Shown here: piece after piece, positions 57,026 through 64,000 of the stretch
Layout of the letters: every line of letters begins with the position of its first letter
How positions within the stretch are numbered: position 1 is the stretch's first letter
Source: Osmanthus fragrans
Taxonomy: Eukaryota; Streptophyta; Magnoliopsida; Lamiales; Oleaceae
Length of the DNA: 64,000 nucleotides
NCBI GenBank assembly: GCA_019395295.1
Contig: CM033341.1
Span: 2,854,501-2,918,500, forward strand
Direction: 5' to 3'
Translations under genes and position numbers: made by a program
The notes under the pieces: generated by a model
What the model was told of the DNA's origin: nothing
The model's database searches: none
Seen by the model: only the letters and a program-made list of their open reading frames with translations

Positions 57026-57231
57026 GCCCCTGTTTGAGCCTCATTATTTTGTATTTTTGGTGGTTGAAAATTTTTGGAATAGTGATTGATGGGAGAATGT
57101 GTGATGGAAAAGTAATGAAAAGTTTTAGATTTATGTGTAATATTATTTTATTTGATAAATGTGTGATTGTAATGAAGAAAGAGAAAAATTTAATGTAATG
57201 TAATTTAATTTAATGAGGAGCAAACGGGGGC
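57026..57231. mobile_element. Tourist-like MITE with TTA target duplication
   Basis: It is flanked by TTA (57023-57025, 57232-57234). The left end gcccctgtttgagcctcatt and the reverse complement of the right end gcccccgtttgctcctcatt are inverted repeats. It is in the opposite orientation to 56793-56990, only 35 bases away. It ends about 16 bases beyond the stop codon of the CEP gene at 57248, so it probably forms that gene's 3' untranslated region. Confidence 0.8.
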
Positions 57232-57247
57232 TTAGCTCTAACCCTAT

Positions 57248-57535
57248 TTACGTGTGAAGATCGTGTCCAATCCCGGGGCTGTGACCTGGTGTTGTGGGTC
57301 TAAAATCATCCACGTGGCTTGGTGGTGGGGGTCGGGAGTCAAATGCAACTAGAACCGGTGGCAGTGGCAGCAGCATAGTTGTAGCCACATTTGTTTTCAC
57401 GATCTTTGTTGAGGAGGAAGCATTTAAATCATTTTTGTCCTTCAAATTCAAATTTCTTCCCTCTATAGATTGAATTTTCAGGGAGAAAATCATGATAAGA
57501 ACAAGGGAAAAATTGATTAAATGTGAATGAGCCAT
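57248..57535 (-). CDS. CEP peptide hormone precursor (canonical domain)
   Basis: This is a 95-residue single-exon open frame. The signal peptide is MAHSHLINFSLVLIMIFSLK followed by IQSIEG. The variable region includes RNLNLKDKNDLNASSSTK and a Pro-rich part (LPPV, RPPPPSHVD). The C-terminal domain DFRPTTPGHSPGIGH is followed by DLHT. The 15-mer equals, from memory, that of Arabidopsis CEP5, and all three proline positions usually hydroxylated are present. It is the best candidate for an active CEP gene here. The alternative upstream ATG at 57614 is in another frame. A TATA-like 'tctataaatacct' reads on the minus strand near 57635. Confidence 0.9.
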   Translation of the reverse strand: MAHSHLINFSLVLIMIFSLKIQSIEGRNLNLKDKNDLNASSSTKIVKTNVATTMLLPLPPVLVAFDSRPPPPSHVDDFRPTTPGHSPGIGHDLHT

Positions 57536-58416
57536 AAGAATATGAACGAGAGAAAAATAGGGAAGGACAAGAAATATAATTAGCTATGTAATGCCAAGGG
57601 ATGCTTGAACTCATGGGATTCTTAGGTATTTATAGAAGGAAAAGGGGGGAAGTCCTCGCTGGTAGGAGATTCTCTCAAGTGGAATCTACACTGGAATGTC
57701 TGGTCTATAAATGTACCTACTACCTAGGGTTTTCTTTAGTTATAATGTATATTGTCCATTTATATAAAGTTGTACATATGTAATGCATTTTATGAATCTA
57801 AAATTCAAATAAATGTGTGTTCTTTTAACGTATATATTACATTCTTATATGTGATGGTCAGTGGCGAATTCAATATTGGAGCTCAGTTTGGGCGGTCGTT
57901 GACTATTGACTGTGGGCAGTCCGTAATAGCGAGGTCGTTTATTAATATTTAATTAAATAATATTACAAATTCTTCAATCTATATATAAATGCACTAAAAC
58001 ATAAAAATCATATACAACACAGATTCACCAAACTTCCTTTTTGGTATTGAATATAAAGGAAACCCAAAGGACTTACCACCTAAAATGAATGGAATCCAAA
58101 AATTTAGACAGTAAATAGTATAGTACTCTCGTAAATCACACAACTTGCAATATAGGTGGACCATAATAGACGTTGGATTTAAGAAAACCTCACACTTTAA
58201 CAATCTTTCCATTAGCAAAACTTGAAAATCCAAACCTTCAGGTAATTTCTAAGTTGCGAAGAGAAAAAAGGGAAAAGAAAAAGAACAGAGAAAATGAAAT
58301 GTGCAGGCGAGAAACCTAACAAGAAATTTAGAAGGAACATTTGCCAAAATGAAAGTTATATTACTGACGTCAACTATCTGAAGCTTGATATTGTCATCAA
58401 CAAAATTGTGTGTCTT
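57536..58416. other. intergenic upstream of the 57-kb CEP gene
   Basis: It contains the CEP promoter (minus-strand TATAAATACCTAAG at about 57622-57637) and AT-rich sequence. No other gene was seen. Confidence 0.45.
57624..57637 (-). promoter_or_regulatory. TATA box of the 57-kb CEP gene
   Basis: The minus strand reads CTATAAATACCTAAG about 90-100 bases upstream of the ATG at 57535, in the same form as at the 43-kb CEP gene. Confidence 0.5.
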
Positions 58417-58515
58417 TCAAATTTTGACCCCGAAGTCCTCAAGTGTAGACAACTGCTCATTTTCTTCCATCTGTGCCCTCAACCTTTTGATCTCTTGTGA
58501 TACATTTTGCATTCT
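58417..58515 (-). CDS. possible small coiled-coil exon of an unrecognised gene
   Basis: After an acceptor-like 'gggaattgcag' the minus strand reads RMQNVSQEIKRLRAQMEENE then QLSTLEDFGVKI and TGA. The heptad-like Leu/Met/Ile spacing suggests a short coiled coil. A donor-like GTGAGT at 58895-58890, 380 bases upstream and preceded by GC-richer sequence up to about 59080, could be the end of a 5' exon. It may be a small real gene, the last exon of a fragment, or chance. The family was not recognised. Confidence 0.3.
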   Translation of the reverse strand, partial: RMQNVSQEIKRLRAQMEENEQLSTLEDFGVKI

Positions 58516-59509
58516 CTGCAATTCCCAAAATCACATGATAGCAAGACATCAATATTCACTACTTCAATCCATCATAGCACTTTTAAACACCTAACAAATA
58601 CCATAATCTTTTACTAGGTACCAGACATTTCTCAACAGTCTGTTAAGAAGAAATGCAAATCCCCGATATTCTTAAATTCACAAAATTCCCAATATTCTCA
58701 AATTTACAAAATCCCTAATTCTCAAATTCACAAAAATCAAAATCCTCACAATCAAAAGTTAACACTACAGGCTCACAAACATATCCATAACTCATTAACA
58801 TAAATCTTAAATGACAAATCAAAAAATTAACTAAATTTTGAGAGAACAAAAACGAAAAAAGAAAAGAAAATAGAGGAGCAGTGGAGCAGACTCACAACAG
58901 CGAAACGAGTGATGAAAATTGGAGGAGGCTAGGAGTCGTTGATGATCGGCAGTAGGGCAGGGCTGGGGCTGGGACTGGGACGATGGGACCGCTCTGTTCG
59001 ACTATGGGAGGGATTGAGATTCAATTTACACAATTGTCTGCTGCATGTTTGCGTTTTGTTTGCAATTGAAATTTGGGGATAGGTAAAAGATGGGTTTGAG
59101 CATTTGGTTGGGCCAACTTTTTTTTTTAAAAAAAAAGGGAAAAATCGCAAATGCATTAGAAATTATAAATATTTCCATTTGTACCATATTTATGCTGAAT
59201 TTCAGATTCTACTACATATTTCACATAAGATCACAGAAAATACTGTCATGCAAACTTTCTATATGCACCTTGTAACCGACAATTGTAATTGCTAAAATTA
59301 AGGCTAATCAATTTGCAGCTGGTTGCTTTGAACATTACATTTGAATTCAAATCACAAACAATTGAATACACCGTTTGACACATCTCTCCATTGAAATCTT
59401 TACGTTCTCACCGGAGTCCGTCATCTATGCCATCTTAAAGTTTTGCTGTTTTTCAATCTGTTTCTCGTACATGGACATAAACTATAATGACACGGATGAT
59501 TTATCTTAA

Positions 59510-59830
59510 TTCTTATATATATTACTGACCTCCAAGACAGCTGCATTTCATTAGGATTTTGCAATTCATTTGTATGTTTTTTGAAGAGCTTTGTGGGGGA
59601 AGATGATACAGTCTACTATGATGTTAATAAATATATGAAAACAATCATGTTGATATATTGTGTGATCTGTATATGTCATATGTCTGAAACTTTATATATA
59701 TTACTGACATCCCAGACGTTTGCCTTTTCATTAAGATTTCAGAAGTCATTTGTATGCTTTTTGAAGAGCTTTGTGGGGGAAAGATGATAAAGTCGACTAT
59801 GATGTTAAGAAATAAATGAAAACCATGATT
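59510..59830 (+). repeat. direct tandem duplication, unit about 179 bp
   Basis: Shared strings 'tatatatattactgac', 'catttgtatg', 'ttttttgaagagctttgtgg' and 'actatgatgttaa' occur at the same spacing in 59510-59647 and 59690-59830. Divergence is about 10-15% by eye. Confidence 0.75.
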
Positions 59831-60816
59831 TGAGGAAAGTGCAAGATTTGTGGGGATTTACCTGGTCCATAATTGTCTCCTTTGAAATGAGAAATATATT
59901 GACCTTTTATATTAAACCACTTATTGTTATACTTTTTAGTTTTAATTTATACTGCATAAATTGCAGTAAGTTTGGAATAAATTAAGATGAAGTTTATATT
60001 ATGAAATATTATTGTTTTTGTAGTGCTCTGTGTAATTTTCCCAAAAAAAACTAGAGGCCCAATAAGTAATAACAAAAAAGCCCACAATCACAATTAAAAA
60101 CAAAAAAGAATGGCCCATGCATCTATCATCTTCAACCTTAGCGCTTTTTTCTGAGAATTTCATCGGCTGTTTCTCCGCTCTCGATCGGCGACAGCAACGG
60201 TGACTCCGACAGAGCCAGCACGCCCGACCGCACCCCCTTGCCGAGTGTTGGTTCCGCCCCTGGTGATGGTTAAACATATACACGAATACAATTTTTTAAA
60301 TTGCATCTATGTGCAAATTGTTTTTGTTCATCCCATATATGTTCCCAACAAGCACGAATGGTAGAAAAATTAATGCAATACGAACACAATTACATGTTTT
60401 GTTCAATGGCCCGAAGTTTGGTCAAAAGACCTACTCTCTATGAAGCATCCATTAAAGGATAATACTCAAGTACACTAGAACCACCAAAACCTCATATCAA
60501 ATGTTTAATTAACGCATGGCTATGAAGAAATCTCTCAAGAATTTACTCAAAAGTAGAATAAACGTAAGAGATGAATAGAGTGCAGAAATCCGATAATGTG
60601 AGAATTTTTCTAATTGCAAAGAGGTTAAACTTTTGAACTTATCCTCAAGTGGGGCTACATCAAAAGGTCAAAAAAAAAAAAAAAAAAAAATTGACATCAA
60701 GTTTAGGTCATATTTGGCTTTCATTTTTCCCTAAACTCATTTTCAACCACAAAATGTTTCAATATATTAATTTTACATGTTGACTCATAAATTTTTCATA
60801 TTTTTTAACCATACAT

Positions 60817-60859
<43 letters not shown>

Positions 60860-61323
60860 TTTCACAAAATTTATTTTCAAAAAATGTATACCAAATCAGG
60901 AATTAAAATGAGATGCTTGAATAGAGAGAAGAAAAAAAAATCAAAACAATGGATGTCATAGGGACAAATATCTTTTAGAGCCCACCATTCACGTTATTTT
61001 AAGTTATGTGATAACTAAAATTTACTTTGATCTATTATTTTATGGTGACAATGTGGGGCGGATTTAAAGTTGGGCTAGGCTACAACCCGGCCCTCCATCC
61101 CAAATACTTATAAAAAAAAATTTTAATTTTTTTATGTGTAAATTTATTTATTTTTATATTAGTCCGTGCTAAATTTTTTTCTGGATCCGCCCTTGGTAAC
61201 AATTGACATAGAAAAATATGTGTTTTCAGTCCATTAAAGCCACTTTCCAACTTTAATATAACTGTCTTCTTGGTACATTTGCTGCCCTTTTTCAAAATGT
61301 TTACATATTTTTTTTTTGGAAGA

Positions 61324-61479
61324 TGCTACAAGTACAAAATTATTTACAAAAAATTTTACAAAATGGATAAGTGACCGCCCTCTATTGGAGGGACAGTTGG
61401 GCCCACAACCGCCCCTCCAATAGGGGGTGGCCACTTGTCCATTTTGTAAAATATTTTGTACATAATTTTGTACAACAAG
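61324..61479. mobile_element. foldback MITE, 156 bp
   Basis: The left arm runs from gctacaagtacaaaa through 'attttacaaaatggataagt' to 'ccctctattggagg'. The right arm is the inverse: 'cctccaatagggggtggcca', 'cttgtccattttgtaaaat', 'ttttgtacaa'. The centre is 'gacagttgggcccacaacc'. The outer ends resemble those of 37667-37796. Confidence 0.65.
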
Positions 61480-62370
61480 AATAATCCTTTTTTTGTGTCA
61501 TTTTTTCATTATATATCGGGATTAGGGTAGAGAGCGAAATTTCTTCCATCTCCAGAAAATGCTAGTCATAAAAAAATCTAGCAAAAGTGAAAGTTTATAA
61601 AAGACTTCTTCCAATTAAGTTTTACCACAGATCGGTGCTATTTGTGTAAATTTCTTAACAAAAAGCCTTGGTTACGTCATAATTAACATAGGCCTCAAAC
61701 ACTGAGATCCAATATGGTAACAACTTGGGCTTTTGCTTGACTTTTGAATTGTGTTGAGACTCACTTGAGAATAAGTTGAAAATAAATTATGATCACTCTT
61801 TCGTCAGAATAATTAGTACCTCAAAGCAATGCAAGACAAACGATCAGAAGGTTTGGTGTTGGCTATATGAATTCAGTCCATTTCTTTCAACAATGCCAGA
61901 TTTACTTAAAATATCTAAATCAACGAGATTCTTAAACAATCCATATGCCATAGTTATGAAACTCAACAAGAAATCGAATATTATGAACTCATGGGCGGAG
62001 GGAGGGCTGCCCTGTGCTCAAGTCCAAAAAAAATTAATTTCTCTGTCTAATTATTAAAAATAAATAAATATATATATTACCCTTGTTCACATCGCCCCAG
62101 TTCTTGAATCTTGATGTGATCCAACAATGATCTTTTGTGTATTTATAACCTGCCAACTAGTTAACTCCATTTGTGGAAGCCTTAAAATTCTTGAATATCG
62201 ACCAATTTCTGCAACAAATGTGAAATGCTGTTAGATTTTTATAGGATTGGCAATTTTTTAAACAAAATGACTAATGTAAAACGTTATAAAAGTCAAGTAG
62301 TAAGTTGCAATGTTGTATAGATGAAATAAGTACTTAAGGTTCGAGTTTGAAACAAAGAGGAAAGTGCCAT

Positions 62371-63210
62371 CAAATTTATGCTAGCCCATCGCCCATCTAA
62401 TGCTCGAATGAAAAAAATAGAAACTTTGTTGTCCGCCTGTCGCAGAGTTATCGCTCAAGCGACGGTGTTACGTGCAAAACCCTAGTTCGCATTTTTAAGA
62501 ATTTTAACTAGCACATATTATCTAAATTCCTTCTACTATATATACTCAACGCCTAACATGAATTTGGGGGTGGTTGTTCATTATAAACTTTCTCCATAAC
62601 ATTATTTATATATTCAAGAACACATTCAAACTTTTGATTTATCCACTGATTCTTTGAGTTCATACAACAAAATATTTAGGAAAAACATCAACATCACATA
62701 ATCCGAAACACTAATTTCCTATACACATATAGGAAGATACTTTCTTAAGAAATTTCAGAGGTTGCTGAAGAATTGAAGGAGATTGGACTAGAAGCACGGG
62801 AAGAGTACAAGAACAATGTGTTCTTGGTGATCCACAGGAGATAGACAATTTCAGAAAATCGGGAGCATGGGTGAGTGAAGCACGTTCCAGCATGGGTGAG
62901 TGAAGCACGTTCCGCGAGTCTAGTGGGATTTTTGGGTTGGATCGTATTGTAAGTTTATTATTGTCTATAGTAGAGGTTACTGGTTTGGTCTCGAAGTCTT
63001 TACACAGTTGAGTTTTCTCCATCAACAATTATTATATTCTTTATTGCTTTCATATTTTAAGTTGTGGCAATTCGATATATGATAATTTGACTTGTTTGAT
63101 TAACCATCTAGAAACAATTAAAAAGTGACTTGTTATTTTTAATTAATCATTTTTATTCAGCAGTATTCACCCCCCTCTAAGTGATATTAAGGTCGAACTA
63201 GTAACTTTCA
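62371..63210 (+). repeat. possible LTR remnant with 25-bp tandem duplication
   Basis: The text has LTR character: a GC-richer start (cgctcaagcgacggtg), a TATA-like 'ctatatatactcaac' at about 62538 and 'attcacccccctctaagtg' at about 63165, wording typical of the U5 end of plant copia LTRs. A unit of 25 bp (agcatgggtgagtgaagcac plus gttcc) is duplicated in tandem at about 62862-62911. No target duplication was confirmed. Confidence 0.35.
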
Positions 63211-64000
63211 AATGCAATAAGAAGGAATGGTCATGGAATGTTTCATATTACTTCTGGGACAAATGAAATTACTTATAATCTAGTCTAGCTTCACAAGGAC
63301 AAATGATTCTGTAAAGTGATTGCAAATTAAGTTCGTAAGGAAATATTTTACTCAATTCTTTCTTACGTTACATATATCTAGAGGAAAAGATGATAACAAA
63401 TTTGATAAATAACCAAAATCAGAAATACGCAAATCAATCGCAGATTTATAACGTTTGATTAAATGGTTTTTGATACACCTCCAAATTAAGTTAACGTTTG
63501 ACTAGAATATGGAAGCTCTTAAACTGGACACGAATGGTGAGATTAGGTTAGGTTTGGTAGGCTGTAGAAATAGAGAATTTGAATTAAACAGTCAAAACGT
63601 ATGCTTGATGTTGTGGGCCAGGCCTACTGTGTCCACTTTACAGTTTTATTCTCGCTCCATAATAAATAAATAATAAAAAGAGTACTAATTCAATGTTGTA
63701 TTAGCACCTGTTTGTCTCCCTTATTTTGATCGTAAATTCAATTTTTTTTTCTACTTTTTAACAACATTCTTCAAAAAATTCACCATTCAAAATATCATTT
63801 TTTTTAAAAAAATAATGGCCATCAAACATGGACTTATTTTTTGTTGAATGGACGTTTCCTCCTTTTCTTTATGAACTACGAAGGGAACATACGCTCTTAA
63901 CTATTAGACGTCACTCTCTTTTCGTTTATAGATTGGTCGTATTGAGAAAGTGAAAAATGAGGTGAAATGCAACCTCAGCCATTTATGTTTTCCTATTATA
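63211..64000. other. intergenic to the window edge
   Basis: One more Tourist-like MITE copy lies at about 63705-63835 (cacctgtttgtctccc ... ggccatcaaacatgg). Nothing else was recognised. Confidence 0.4.

Larger units (their letters stand above)
58900..62370. other. intergenic with tandem duplication, MITE and foldback element
   Basis: It holds the 180-bp duplication at 59510-59830, a GC-rich patch at about 60120-60265 without a credible reading, a Tourist-like MITE with a long A tract at about 60695-60905, and the foldback element at 61324-61479. No gene was recognised. Confidence 0.45.

Noticed and set aside
60120..60265. GC-rich patch that might be a coding exon
   Set aside because: All frames are short or Pro/Arg-rich without family features; no splice pattern was convincing.

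Overview
This is a piece of a flowering-plant nuclear genome, almost certainly a eudicot. The DNA is AT-rich with long gene-poor stretches. It holds a plant-type TMEM131-like membrane protein gene with GT-AG introns, a family of C-terminally encoded peptide (CEP) hormone precursors that exist only in plants, plant LTR retrotransposons, tRNA-derived SINEs and many Tourist-like MITEs. No rRNA, true tRNA, organellar or bacterial gene was seen. The species cannot be named from the sequence. Calls rest on translation and motif recognition by eye; no alignment or database search was run. 

Layout. 1-4897: 3' part of an Athila/Tat-like Ty3/gypsy element with decayed gag and protease, no reverse transcriptase or integrase, a polypurine tract and a 1.5-kb 3' LTR. 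6234-6951: Harbinger-like MITE. 7245-7845: probable LTR remnant. 8350-14001 (minus): three-exon TMEM131-like gene whose splice sites and both ends look intact but which carries an in-frame TAG and a frameshift. 16042-21082: a foldback Mutator-like element with a 9-bp target duplication, interrupted by a 3.5-kb PIF/Harbinger-like element (17005-20514). The inner element carries a CCHC/GRF zinc-finger ORF on one strand and spliced, host-like exons of an unrecognised gene on the other. About 22.8-23.1 kb: relic of a pectin methylesterase pro-region. 

25.8-57.5 kb: five CEP peptide-hormone loci, all on the minus strand. Three look intact (25803-26093, 43167-43574 with two peptide domains, and 57248-57535). 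Two are broken (36210-36472 by a 1-bp indel just before the peptide; 45958-46344 by a 4-bp insertion plus replacement of its 5' end by an LTR fragment). The 43-kb and 46-kb loci belong to a tandem duplication of about 3 kb. Around them lie two SINEs with perfect target duplications, a TRIM element, a GC-rich solo LTR (target duplication CATAC), a CACTA end, foldback elements, a complete but coding-deleted Ty1/copia element (49469-52153) and many Tourist-like MITEs. 57.6-64 kb is mostly empty apart from a possible small coiled-coil exon, a 180-bp tandem duplication and LTR-like sequence near 62-63 kb. 

Biologically, the live content is probably the CEP cluster: secreted precursors cut to 15-residue peptides that signal through leucine-rich-repeat receptor kinases in root development and nitrogen-demand signalling. 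The rest records gene decay and nested transposition.
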